64,000 nt of DNA from an uncultured Eubacteriales bacterium (GTDB lineage Bacteria; Bacillota; Clostridia; Oscillospirales; Acutalibacteraceae). Both the position numbers and the translations under genes were made by a program. The stretch's first letter is position 1. Each line of letters begins with the position of its first letter. The stretch lies in assembly GCA_934647945.1 (NCBI GenBank), contig CAKUFK010000005.1:62001-126000 (forward strand), written 5' to 3'. Positions 1 through 7,789 of this stretch are shown here, piece after piece. Below the pieces are notes generated by a model. It made no database searches. It had not been told where the DNA came from and saw only the letters and a program-made list of their open reading frames with translations.

Positions 1-76
1 AACATGAATAGGGACACGCGGGTTTCCCGGGTGTCCCTATTCTGTCCAAAAACGGACGGGTTCCTGCCTGTCATAC

Positions 77-150
77 TGGGATGTAGTCTAGTGGTAGGAC
101 AGCAGACTTTGACTCTGCTCGTGCTGGTTCGATTCCAGCCATCCCAGCCA
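77..150 (+). tRNA. tRNA-Gln (anticodon UUG)
   Basis: A full cloverleaf can be folded. The 7-bp acceptor stem pairs TGGGATG with CATCCCA. A short D arm follows, then anticodon stem GCAGA/TCTGC with loop CTTTGAC (anticodon TTG), and a T arm GCTGG/CCAGC around TTCGATT. The encoded CCA ends at 150. A strong hairpin terminator follows directly, so the gene appears to be transcribed alone or last in its unit. Confidence 0.95.
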
Positions 151-152
151 CA

Positions 153-190
153 CCCGCGGTGCGCAGCTTGCGCACCGCGGGTTATCTTTT
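153..190 (+). terminator. Rho-independent terminator after tRNA-Gln
   Basis: Perfect 13-bp stem (CCCGCGGTGCGCA at 153-165 with its complement at 169-181), a 3-nt loop, then TTATCTTTT. It starts three bases after the tRNA CCA end. Confidence 0.85.
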
Positions 191-297
191 ACCCAAACGG
201 GCGGCCCGCGTTTGAGCCGGCCTTTTGTCTCACCTTCACACACCCGAGGTGAACAAGCCGCCTGCCGCGGGTTTTCCAGCCAAGGGTGGTGAGAAGG

Positions 298-525
298 TTA
301 CCGGCATTGGTTGTGGAAGGGGCCGAACCAGGGGATGAGGGTGATCCGGTCGCCTGCTATCTGCGGCGGAATGCTCGCCGTCATGATGCCGTTATAGCGG
401 ATGCACACCAAATTCCCCGGACGGAACCGGCAGGAATCCGGATAAACGACGCGCACCGTCTGATTGGTTTCGTGGTCGAGCACGAGCAGACGATCGCACT
501 GGGAGTTCAAGACAGTCGCCCGCAT
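298..525 (-). CDS. Small conserved-looking hypothetical protein (75 aa)
   Basis: Product begins MRATVLN and contains a cysteine/arginine patch (SQCDRLLVLDHETNQ), then an IRYNGIMTASIPPQI stretch. I recall similar unnamed short proteins in Clostridia, but I cannot name a family. The chosen ATG at 525 has GGGAGGTGG upstream. A longer reading from a GTG at 540 would overlap that ribosome site, so it was not used. It is the last of three small minus-strand genes (927-1190, 629-790, 298-525). No signal peptide or membrane segment is visible. Function unknown. Confidence 0.6.
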   Translation of the reverse strand: MRATVLNSQCDRLLVLDHETNQTVRVVYPDSCRFRPGNLVCIRYNGIMTASIPPQIAGDRITLIPWFGPFHNQCR

Positions 526-595
526 GGTCAATGTTACCACCTCCCGTTATCTTGGTAGTATAAGATATGCGGAAGGAGGGGAACTTGACAGGTAT

Positions 596-624
596 AACAA
601 AGGCCGCCCCGGCAAAGGGGCGGC
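596..624 (-). terminator. Terminator for the small minus-strand genes
   Basis: Stem GCCGCCCC/GGGGCGGC (603-610 with 617-624) with a 6-nt loop, followed on the minus strand by CCTTTGTT. It sits five bases past the stop of the 53-residue gene at 629-790, so it probably separates that gene from 298-525. Confidence 0.6.
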
Positions 625-628
625 GTGG

Positions 629-790
629 TCAAAGGTCCTGCAGGTCGGCGGCGGTCAGGTCGTTTTCGAGATTGTCCCGGGCCAGGTCATTGTCGATGAC
701 AGGGTAGATTTCGGGGCGGATGGGTTTTTCCTCTTTCCCCGGCCTGCCATCCGGTTCGACCAGCGGGATTTCCACCTTTCTCTTGTCCAT
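629..790 (-). CDS. Small hypothetical protein (53 aa)
   Basis: An open frame with ATG at 790, preceded on the minus strand by GAGGTGATCGT, gives a highly charged 53-residue product. It starts MDKRKVEIPLVEPDGRPGKE and ends ENDLTAADLQDL. The composition is acidic and proline-rich with no membrane segment. It lies between the DUF6809-like gene and a hairpin terminator, consistent with a small operon. No family recognised. The case for it being real rests on the ribosome site, the context and a protein-like composition. Confidence 0.5.
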   Translation of the reverse strand: MDKRKVEIPLVEPDGRPGKEEKPIRPEIYPVIDNDLARDNLENDLTAADLQDL

Positions 791-926
791 ACGATCACCT
801 CGGAGATAGTTTGCCCGTCCCTGCCGGCGATATCCGTCCGGGAGGCGGAATGGGAACGCCGCGAAGGTGTTTTTCCGCCGATGCCGTTGACGGCCCCCTT
901 ATCCGTCCCGGTTATGTCTGGGTTTC

Positions 927-1190
927 TCAGCCCTCTCCCTCCCCCGGAGTTCCCTGCCGTGAGGCGAAAACCGCGCAAGCCAGCCGCATGCCGTTGCGGA
1001 GCCCCTCCCGGTAGTTGGAAAATGCGGCCTCCTCGGTCAGGAGGTTCAGGCCGTCGACCAGCCGGAGCAGCCGCTTCTGATCCTCCGGGCACAGGCTTCG
1101 GCTGAGCTCAGCCCGCAGCTTCGATATCTCCGGAGACTCGGCGGGACAAACCACATGCGCATCCACGATTTCCTCAAAAACCGATTTCAT
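927..1190 (-). CDS. DUF6809-like small protein (87 aa)
   Basis: Product starts MKSVFEEIVDAHVVCPAES and reads as a short all-helical protein. The pattern of a KLRAEL segment, a charged mid-helix SLCPEDQKRLLRLVDGLN, and a final EGLRNGMRLACAVFAS helix matches the DUF6809 proteins common in Clostridia, which often sit near XRE regulators. The start at 1190 has a strong AGGAGGG seven bases upstream. It is divergent from the XRE gene at 1314, and the shared 123-bp gap holds a long inverted repeat. Function unknown; the family assignment is from memory of its pattern. Confidence 0.7.
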   Translation of the reverse strand: MKSVFEEIVDAHVVCPAESPEISKLRAELSRSLCPEDQKRLLRLVDGLNLLTEEAAFSNYREGLRNGMRLACAVFASRQGTPGEGEG

Positions 1191-1205
1191 ATAAATCCCT
1201 CCTGT

Positions 1206-1261
1206 TATAGCTTACAGAAATAATATCACAGTATTATGCAAATGTAAAGCTGTAAGCTATA
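1206..1261. promoter_or_regulatory. Divergent control region with 12-bp inverted-repeat operator
   Basis: TATAGCTTACAG at 1206-1217 is exactly inverted as CTGTAAGCTATA at 1250-1261, separated by 32 AT-rich bases. Partial echoes (ATGTAAAG, ATTTACAAAT) lie inside and just after. The pair sits between the divergent DUF6809-like gene and the XRE gene, as expected for XRE autoregulation. Binding by that XRE protein is inferred. Confidence 0.55.
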
Positions 1262-1313
1262 ATTTACAAATCAACCGGAACTGTCTATGATGAATGGATA
1301 GGAGGGCTGGTTC

Positions 1314-1514
1314 ATGAGGGAAGATTATAGGGCGATTATAAGGGATGTTAGAATTGCCCGGGGATTAAGCCAGAATAAGCTGGCGAAATTGGTCGGCATC
1401 TCTCAGCCTTTTATGCGTGAAATTGAATGTGGCCGCAAAAATCCATCGGTCGAGATGCTGTTCCGCATCTGCGACGTCCTCGGAATCCGGATCACTTTTG
1501 AAGTGGCGCCATAA
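1314..1514 (+). CDS. XRE-family helix-turn-helix regulator (66 aa)
   Basis: Small single-domain Cro/CI-type protein. The HTH runs from about residue 9 to 60: IIRDVRIARGLSQNKLAKLV, then GISQPFMREIECGRKNPS, where the recognition helix lies, and a last helix EMLFRICDVLGI. It has no ligand or protease domain. Stand-alone proteins of this size usually act as repressors or toxin-antitoxin antitoxins. GGAGGG precedes the ATG. It is divergent from the DUF6809-like gene, and the inverted repeat at 1206-1261 is the obvious target. The GC-poor leader contrasts with the GC-rich neighbours. Confidence 0.85.
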   Translation: MREDYRAIIRDVRIARGLSQNKLAKLVGISQPFMREIECGRKNPSVEMLFRICDVLGIRITFEVAP

Positions 1515-1697
1515 GCGAAAGCCGGGTGGGAGCAAAGGGAGCTTCCGCTTGTTCGTCAGGGTCCGGGCCCCGGACTGACAGGCACACGCAAAGCCGCTGC
1601 GGCATACGATACCATAAGACGTTTTCCCCGCCCCAGCCGGAGTGGGGAACGCCGATCGGCGTTCCCGATCAAAAAATCGGATTTCCAGACGATACTA

Positions 1698-1726
1698 TTC
1701 CCTATTCCGGAAAAACGTGCTATACT
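1698..1726 (+). promoter_or_regulatory. Candidate sigma-A promoter for the sugar kinase
   Basis: A -10 box TATACT at 1721-1726 lies 17 bp after a weak -35 TTCCCT at 1698-1703, about 45 bases upstream of the kinase ATG. Confidence 0.35.
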
Positions 1727-1770
1727 GTCAAGTATTGCAGCAAGAAAACATGCAATAAAAGAGGGATGAC

Positions 1771-2910
1771 ATGGATTTTCAGCGACTGGGCGAGAGGTTC
1801 GGCATCTCCGGACGTCTGGCGGCTTGGCAGGAGATCTGCGCCGGCAACATCAACCGCACCTATGAGGTATCCTTTGCGCCGCCGGAAGGCGGTTCGTGCG
1901 ACAAATATATCTTTCAGCGGATCAACACCTATGTGTTTAAGAATCCGGAGGATGTCATGCACAACATCCTCAATGTCACCGAGCATATCAAGAAAAAGCT
2001 GTCCGAGGAGACCGGAGGCTATGAACGGCGTGTCCTCTCCTTCCTGACGGCGGAGGACGGACACCCCTATTTATACACAAACGATCGGGATTTCTGGCGG
2101 GTTTATCGGTTTGTCGACGATGCAAGGGCCTACGATATGATTGAAAAACCGGTCCATTTTTATGAGGCGGGCCGGGCGTTTGGGGAATTCCAGGGCTGGC
2201 TGTCCGATTTCCCCGTGGGGATTCTGGTGGAAACCATTCCGCATTTTCACGACACTGTCCGGAGAATGGCGGATTTCCGCCGTGCCGTCCGGGAAAACCA
2301 GGCCGGCCGCCGCGACGAAGCGGAAGACGAAATCGCCTTTATCCTCGACCGGGAGAACGAGGCCGGCACCATTGTGGAGCTGCTTGCCTCTGGGGACATC
2401 CCTTATCGGGTCACCCACAACGATACTAAAATCAACAACATTTTGTTCGATGCCGCGACCGATAAGGCGCTTTGTGTCATCGACCTGGATACCGTTATGC
2501 CGGGCACCTCGGTCTATGATTTCGGCGACGCTGTCCGTTCGGGTGCCTCGACGGCGAGAGAGGACGAGGAGGATTTATCCAAAGTCCATTTTGATCTCGG
2601 AATGTTTGAACGGTTCACCAAGGGTTTCCTAGAGGAAACCAGAGGGCTGCTCACGCCGGAGGAAATCCGGCTTCTTCCCCTCGGGGCCAAGATCATCACC
2701 CTGGAACTCGCCTCCCGGTTCCTGGCCGATTATCTGGATGGGGATGTGTATTTCAAAATCCATCGCCCCGATCACAATCTCGTGCGGGCGAGGAATCAGA
2801 TCCGTCTGGTGCAGGAGATGGAGGAAACCTTCCCGGACATGGAGGAAATCGTCAGCCGGTATGGTGGGGTGCCGGTCCGCTGTGCGGCTGGAGAGGGACC
2901 CGAGTCCTGA
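1771..2910 (+). CDS. N-acetylhexosamine 1-kinase-like phosphotransferase (APH fold)
   Basis: Aminoglycoside-phosphotransferase-fold kinase of 379 residues. The N-lobe has an AGNINRTYEV loop (about 24-33) and FQRINTYVFKNPE (about 48-60), a stretch I associate with NahK/LnpB N-acetylhexosamine 1-kinases. The catalytic loop THNDTKINN carries the base Asp218, and VIDLDTVMPG carries the metal-binding Asp238 and Asp240. Length matches NahK (about 360). It would phosphorylate the anomeric hydroxyl of GlcNAc/GalNAc in the cytosol. No lacto-N-biose phosphorylase or UDP-sugar gene is adjacent, so the substrate is inferred from sequence pattern only. ATG preceded by GAGGG; a terminator follows. Confidence 0.75.
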   Translation: MDFQRLGERFGISGRLAAWQEICAGNINRTYEVSFAPPEGGSCDKYIFQRINTYVFKNPEDVMHNILNVTEHIKKKLSEETGGYERRVLSFLTAEDGHPYLYTNDRDFWRVYRFVDDARAYDMIEKPVHFYEAGRAFGEFQGWLSDFPVGILVETIPHFHDTVRRMADFRRAVRENQAGRRDEAEDEIAFILDRENEAGTIVELLASGDIPYRVTHNDTKINNILFDAATDKALCVIDLDTVMPGTSVYDFGDAVRSGASTAREDEEDLSKVHFDLGMFERFTKGFLEETRGLLTPEEIRLLPLGAKIITLELASRFLADYLDGDVYFKIHRPDHNLVRARNQIRLVQEMEETFPDMEEIVSRYGGVPVRCAAGEGPES

Positions 2911-2986
2911 TACCCGCGCCCTCTGCCAGATAGGATGTACGGGGCGCTATGGACCGGATTCTCCGTTACCCAATAAAAACACGGGA

Positions 2987-3025
2987 AAAGCAACCGGAAA
3001 GCCGCGGTTTTCCGGTTGCTTTTTT
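2987..3025 (+). terminator. Terminator after the sugar kinase
   Basis: Stem AAGCAACCGGAAA paired with TTTTCCGGTTGCTT across a 7-nt loop, then a run of T. Confidence 0.8.
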
Positions 3026-3058
3026 GTCCGGTACGGGGCGGAACGGCGATATAATGAA

Positions 3059-3093
3059 AAAAGAGGGCGGCCCGATCCCGGGCAGCCCTCTTT
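3059..3093 (-). terminator. Terminator for the alpha/beta hydrolase gene
   Basis: On the minus strand AAAGAGGGCTGCCCG pairs with CGGGCCGCCCTCTTT and is followed by TTTC. It is near-symmetric and could also act on the plus strand. Confidence 0.75.
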
Positions 3094-3105
3094 CCGATGC
3101 AGGGG

Positions 3106-3945
3106 TTAACCCCGCGAGGAAATAGGCGGCAGGCAGCCCTGAACAGCCTGCAGGAACAGGCAATTGAAACGTTCGAGCTCATCGTAAACGATACCGTGCC
3201 CCGAATTTTCCAGGGTAATCAGGCGGGAACCGCGGATTCCTTGATGCTGCAGCCTTGCCAGATCGCTGGAGACCACGACATCCTTGTCCCCGTGGAAAAT
3301 GACGGTGGGGACATGGACGCAGGCGAGGTCGGCCCGCCCGTCCTCATCCCGCAGGGACAGTGCGGCCCGGACGGTGCCGACACCCGAGGCGGACAGGGCC
3401 AAATCCTCGAACCAATTTTTCGCGGCCTCGGATTGAGGGCTGGCAAACAGCTGTTGGTGGGCAAAATCATGAGCCAGCTGGGCTCGGTCGGTGGAAGCCT
3501 GATGGATGAGGGCGTTGACCGCTTCGCGGGTCAGGCCATAGGGATAATCGGGCCGCTGCGTCCAGGAGGGGGCGGCCGCGGCGAGCAGGATCAGTTTTTT
3601 CACGCCCTGGCCCCGGAACAGCCGCATATATCGCAGCGCAATCGCCCCGCCCATCGAAAAACCGACCAGGGTGAAGCAGCGCAGGCCAAGGCAGAGGACG
3701 ACACTGTGCAGGTCGGTGGCCATCTGATTGAAGGAGTATACGCGGTCTGGGGTATCCGAGGCTCCAAAGCCCCGGAGATCCAGTGCGACCACCCGGTAGC
3801 CGCATTTGAGCAGCCGCCCGATCTGGTATTCGTACATCTTATGGGAAAGGGGCCAGCCGTGGAGCAGGACCACGGCTTCCTTCCCGCAGGGATTGAAGTC
3901 ATATACCGCCAGCCGGGTGCCGTCGGTCGCTTCTATGATTTTCAA
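3106..3945 (-). CDS. Alpha/beta hydrolase (serine hydrolase)
   Basis: 279-residue single-domain alpha/beta hydrolase. The oxyanion-hole loop is LLHGWPLS (about 27-34), the nucleophile elbow GFSMGG gives Ser97, the acid is probably Asp222 in HGDKD, and the catalytic His250 is in NSGHG. The length and a cap between about 125 and 190 fit the haloperoxidase/esterase group. Substrate unknown. The start is a TTG at 3945 with GGAGG nine bases upstream; an overlapping ATG is out of frame. It appears monocistronic, ending in a strong hairpin, and no signal peptide is seen, so it is cytosolic. Confidence 0.85.
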   Translation of the reverse strand: MKIIEATDGTRLAVYDFNPCGKEAVVLLHGWPLSHKMYEYQIGRLLKCGYRVVALDLRGFGASDTPDRVYSFNQMATDLHSVVLCLGLRCFTLVGFSMGGAIALRYMRLFRGQGVKKLILLAAAAPSWTQRPDYPYGLTREAVNALIHQASTDRAQLAHDFAHQQLFASPQSEAAKNWFEDLALSASGVGTVRAALSLRDEDGRADLACVHVPTVIFHGDKDVVVSSDLARLQHQGIRGSRLITLENSGHGIVYDELERFNCLFLQAVQGCLPPISSRG

Positions 3946-4259
3946 CGCTCATCGCCTCCGTAAATGCGTTCGTGTATGTTCGGAAAAGGGGGACCGCTTT
4001 CGTTCCAGGCACGGCCGCGGATGTCCCGGCGGTGTGTCCTGGGGCGCCACATTTTCAATATATGGCAATTGCCCCTGGATGTGCCTGTACCGAACGGCCG
4101 GGCGCCTTTTTTATATGCGGCGCTGACAGGCGAAAAGAGGCCCCTTTCCTCTACACGAGCTGTTTCAGTCCGCACACCGCTCTGACGGGGAATACCAGGG
4201 GAAAAGCCGGGCGGGCGGCGTATGGTCAGGCCCCGGCAACAACCGGGCGGAATACCAAA
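3946..4259. other. Intergenic stretch, nothing recognised
   Basis: About 310 bases between the hydrolase start and the dispersed palindrome. Open frames here are short and lack ribosome sites. I see no RNA gene or repeat in this part. Confidence 0.4.
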
Positions 4260-4330
4260 GGGCTTGACATCTGCTGTTCACAGACGTCAAGCCCTTCAGC
4301 GTTGCGTTGATATGGTGTTGTTATCGCTGT
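4260..4330. repeat. Dispersed palindromic repeat, copy 1
   Basis: GGGCTTGACATCTG at 4260-4273, a 7-nt loop, then CAGACGTCAAGCCC at 4281-4294, with a flank beginning AGCGTTGCGTTGATA. A second copy lies at 29358-29430. Read along the transcription of the preceding gene (sbcC here, eno there), both hairpins have the same sense and end CCCTTTG, so they could terminate transcription or be a REP-like element. Confidence 0.6.
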
Positions 4331-4432
4331 CGATCCCTGGCTTTCCGGAACGCAATGTGTCGGCGAAGAAAACAGCACAAGGCGTGGATGTTGTTTGTCT
4401 CCCGCTTGTGTCAAACACGTCCCGGCCTTTGG

Positions 4433-7400
4433 CTACGCTTCCACGGTCAGGGTGCTGCCGCGGGGAGAGCGGCGCACGAGGATCTTTTTGTCGATCCGCT
4501 CCTTGAGCTCATCCACATGGGAGATGATCCCGATCAAGCGGTCGGCCCCGGCCAGGGTTTGCAGGGTCTTCACGGCGGTGTCCAGGCTCTCCGCATCCAG
4601 GCTGCCGAAGCCCTCATCCACGAACAGGGTTTCCACCACCACTCCGCCGCTGCGGCGCTGCACCACGTCGGATAAGCCCAGCGCCAGTGCCAGGGAGGCG
4701 ATGAAGCCCTCCCCACCCGACAGGGTGCTGACGTGCCGTTCCTTGCCGGTGTGCCCGTCAATAACACCCAGCTCCAGCCCGCGGTCGTTCAGTCGCTCCG
4801 CATCCTCGTGGCGGACCAGGCGGTACCGGTTGTTGGTCATCCCGGCCAGACGGCGGTTGGCCTCCCCCAGGATTTCATCGAAATAAACGGCCTGCACGGC
4901 GGTCTCGAAGGCGATCCGTTTTTTGCCCGCCAGCCGGCCGTTCGCCACGTCCGCAAGTTCCCGCAGGGAGAGGTATTCCTTCTCGAGAGCCTCATGCTCC
5001 CGCAGCTTTTCCCGCAGCTCTGCCAAAATACGGCGGTTTTGATCCAGGCGGGAGGACAGGCTGCTGCCCTGTTCCCGCCGTTCCTCAATACCGGCCGCCA
5101 GCGTCGCCTGCCGCTCCTTCAGGGCTTCCATCTCCGCGGCGGTATCGGAGGCTCCGGCTGTTTCGGCCGTTAGGCGGTTGACATCCGCCTCCGCGGCATG
5201 AAGGGCGGCGGCATATTCCTCCAAGCGTCTTTGCCTGGCCTGCTGCTCACCCGGAGGGAGAAGGGCGGCCTGCATCGCGGCATCGTCGGTGAAATGCCGC
5301 TCCGACAAGGCCGTGAGATAGGCGGTCTCCCGCCCGGCTGCAGAAGCGGCCAAGATTTCCACAGCGGATCGGGCCTCATCCCGGGCGGTGAGAAACCGTT
5401 CCCGCCGCAGCGTCAATTCGTCCCTCCGGCGGGAGACCGCGTCGAGCTCGTCCGTCAAACGGCGGATATCCGCCCGGATAGCGGCATCTTCCTGCCGCAG
5501 GGCGCCGATCGTGGGCAGACTGGGCGGGATATCCGCCAGACAAGCCGCCTCGCCCGCTTTCGCGGCGGCCTGGACGGAGAGGAGCTCCCGCTCCCGTTCC
5601 TCGCGGGCTTTCTCCGCCAGCGTGTGCGCCTCCCGCCGGGCGGTCCATTCCTCGATCATGGAAGGCAGGGCCTCCCTCTCGGCAAGGGCCTGCTCGTCCC
5701 GGGCGACTGCCTCTGTCAGAGCCCGGATCCGGACACGGTTTTCCTCCAGGGCGGTGTCCAGGACGGTACCGGTGTTCGCCGGATCGGGGTCAAAACCCGC
5801 CGTCGTCATCCGGGCAGCGAAGGCCCGCCGTTTTTCCTCCCATACCGCGCTCATCCGGCCGGCCTCTTCGCTGAGCCGCCGGCACCGGGCTTCGAGTGCG
5901 TCGCGTTTTTCCTTGGCGGCCTCCAGCGCCGCTTCGCCGGGAGCCTCCTTTGGCAGCGCGGCTGGGGAGGGATGATGCGGCGAGCCACAGACCGGGCAGG
6001 GGGTCCCATCCCGCAGAGAGGCGGCGAAGATCCCCGCTTGGGCGGCAAAATAGAGCCGGTCAAGCCGCAGGGCCTCCGCTGCGGCGTTTTCGTATACGGA
6101 CTGTGCCGCTTCCCATTGTTCCCGCAGCCGGACGTGTGCGGCGGTTTCCGCCGTGAGGGCGGCGGCCGCTTTCTTCAAATCCTCGTACTCGGCTTGAAGC
6201 CGGAGTGCCTTCTCATGCGCGGCCCGGTCCCGCTGAAGCTGAAGAGGCGCGGCATCCAGTGCCCGGTACGTCTCCTGCATCTGCCGCAGCATCCTGTCGA
6301 TTTCAGTTTCCTGCATGCCGGCTTCTTTCCGGTCCTGGCGGAGCGCCTCAAGAGCCGCTTCCACCCGTCCGGCGTCCTGCCGGTGGGCTTCGAGGCGCTC
6401 ATATACCGGCAATAGCCCCGACAAGCGCGCGGCCTGTGCTTCTCTTTCCCGCAAGCGGGCTGTTTTTTTGGGGATTTCTTCGAGCTGAGGCGCCAGCGCC
6501 TGCAGATCCGCCTCTGCCTGTGCATAGTCCTGATCCGCCCGCCCGGCGTCTCGTTCCTTTTCCCGATATGCCCGGTTTGCCGTCTGCCAGAGAGCCCGCG
6601 GCTCGGCCAGTTCGGCCGCCATGGCGGCATCATGCAAGCTTCCGCGAAGCGCCTCCATCTCCGCCGCGTCCTCCCGCATGAGGGCCAAGTCCTGTTCCCT
6701 GGCGGCGAGGAGCCTTCTTTTTTCTTCCATTTCCCGGGCGCGGCCGAGAGCGTCCGCCGTCCGCCGCTGTTCCTCGTCCAGTTGGCGGAGCTCCCGCTCC
6801 TGTTCCGCCAGACAGGCGGCATCCATCCGGTTTTGCCGTTCCAGCAGGGCACACAGATCCCACGCTGCGTAGAATCCGTCCTCGTGGGCAGCGGCCTCTC
6901 TTGCCTCCGCGAGGGGGGAGCCTTCCTCCGCGAGGATACGGCGGCAATTGTCTCCCACATGGGTACGGGCGGCGAGAACCTCGCCGCCCTTCTGCCGGGC
7001 CAGTTCGAGCAGCTCGAGCTGGAAGCGCTGGAGGATCCCGGTGCCGAAAATCCGCCGGAGGATCTCCCCTCTCGATTTGCTGTCGGCCAGCAGCAGACGG
7101 AGGAATTCCCCCTGCGCGAGCATACAGAGCTGTTTGAATTGGGTGTAATCGAACCGCAGCAGGGCGGTGATTTCGGCGGTGACCTCTGTGGTCTTGGATA
7201 CGGTCCGCCCGTCCGGCAGGAAGAGCTCCGCCTCCGCCGCCTGATGGATCAGCCCTTCCCCCCGTTTTTTGGGACGGCTCTGTTCGGGCCGGCGGGTAAC
7301 GGTATAGACCTCCCCCCTGTGGGAGAAGGTGAGCGTGACCTCCGTGCGGGTTTCCGGCGGGGCGAAATCGCTGCGCAGGCCGCCGTTTTTGCGGTTTTCC

Positions 7401-7573
7401 CCGCTGGTTTCCCCAAACAGCGCATAGGAAATGCCGTCGAACAGGGTGGTTTTGCCCGCTCCCGTGTCCCCGGTGATGAGAAACAGGCCGGAAGGGCCGA
7501 GCGATGCAAAGTCGACCGCGCAGAGGCCCGCGTAAGGACCGAACGCGGACAGTTCCAGCCGCAGCGGCTTCAT
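4433..7573 (-). CDS. sbcC: SbcC-type exonuclease ATPase (AAA, Rad50-like)
   Basis: 1046-residue SMC/Rad50-type ATPase of the SbcCD nuclease, which cuts DNA hairpins and ends. Walker A GDTGAGKTT lies at about 35-43. Long Glu/Arg-rich coiled coils run to about 900, broken near 526 by a zinc-hook CPVCGSPHHP. The ABC signature LSGGEG is at about 951 and Walker B LFVDEGFGSLD at about 980. Length is normal. AGGGGA lies eight bases before the ATG. The partner nuclease sbcD, usually directly upstream in the same operon, is absent: the upstream neighbour is a divergent WG-repeat gene. Confidence 0.95.
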   Translation of the reverse strand: MKPLRLELSAFGPYAGLCAVDFASLGPSGLFLITGDTGAGKTTLFDGISYALFGETSGENRKNGGLRSDFAPPETRTEVTLTFSHRGEVYTVTRRPEQSRPKKRGEGLIHQAAEAELFLPDGRTVSKTTEVTAEITALLRFDYTQFKQLCMLAQGEFLRLLLADSKSRGEILRRIFGTGILQRFQLELLELARQKGGEVLAARTHVGDNCRRILAEEGSPLAEAREAAAHEDGFYAAWDLCALLERQNRMDAACLAEQERELRQLDEEQRRTADALGRAREMEEKRRLLAAREQDLALMREDAAEMEALRGSLHDAAMAAELAEPRALWQTANRAYREKERDAGRADQDYAQAEADLQALAPQLEEIPKKTARLREREAQAARLSGLLPVYERLEAHRQDAGRVEAALEALRQDRKEAGMQETEIDRMLRQMQETYRALDAAPLQLQRDRAAHEKALRLQAEYEDLKKAAAALTAETAAHVRLREQWEAAQSVYENAAAEALRLDRLYFAAQAGIFAASLRDGTPCPVCGSPHHPSPAALPKEAPGEAALEAAKEKRDALEARCRRLSEEAGRMSAVWEEKRRAFAARMTTAGFDPDPANTGTVLDTALEENRVRIRALTEAVARDEQALAEREALPSMIEEWTARREAHTLAEKAREERERELLSVQAAAKAGEAACLADIPPSLPTIGALRQEDAAIRADIRRLTDELDAVSRRRDELTLRRERFLTARDEARSAVEILAASAAGRETAYLTALSERHFTDDAAMQAALLPPGEQQARQRRLEEYAAALHAAEADVNRLTAETAGASDTAAEMEALKERQATLAAGIEERREQGSSLSSRLDQNRRILAELREKLREHEALEKEYLSLRELADVANGRLAGKKRIAFETAVQAVYFDEILGEANRRLAGMTNNRYRLVRHEDAERLNDRGLELGVIDGHTGKERHVSTLSGGEGFIASLALALGLSDVVQRRSGGVVVETLFVDEGFGSLDAESLDTAVKTLQTLAGADRLIGIISHVDELKERIDKKILVRRSPRGSTLTVEA

Positions 7574-7643
7574 CGTTTCCGTCCCCTTTCATTTATGAAT
7601 ACACGGCAGCCCTTGCCGTGTTTGTACCCGAAATCAATTCTTC

Positions 7644-7671
7644 TTGACTGTCTCCGTTTTTACGGTATACT
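7644..7671 (+). promoter_or_regulatory. Sigma-A promoter for the WG-repeat gene
   Basis: TTGACT at 7644-7649, a 16-bp spacer, TATACT at 7666-7671, about 120 bases upstream of the coding start. Confidence 0.55.
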
Positions 7672-7789
7672 GAATGTATTATATACCATTCTATGCGAGC
7701 TGGCCGTTCTGTAAAAGGCCGGCGGGGCGTGTCAGGGGTGTATGCGAGGGATCGGTTTCGGAATTTTGGCAGGAGTGAGGAGGAACGGC

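Noticed and set aside
11..37. Hairpin GGGACAC/GTGTCCC at the left edge as a terminator
   Set aside because: No T run on either strand and the upstream gene is outside the window, so no call can be supported.
655..1092. 145-codon minus-strand frame
   Set aside because: Overlaps the better-supported DUF6809-like and 53-residue genes, is Arg/Gly/Pro-rich and has no ribosome site.
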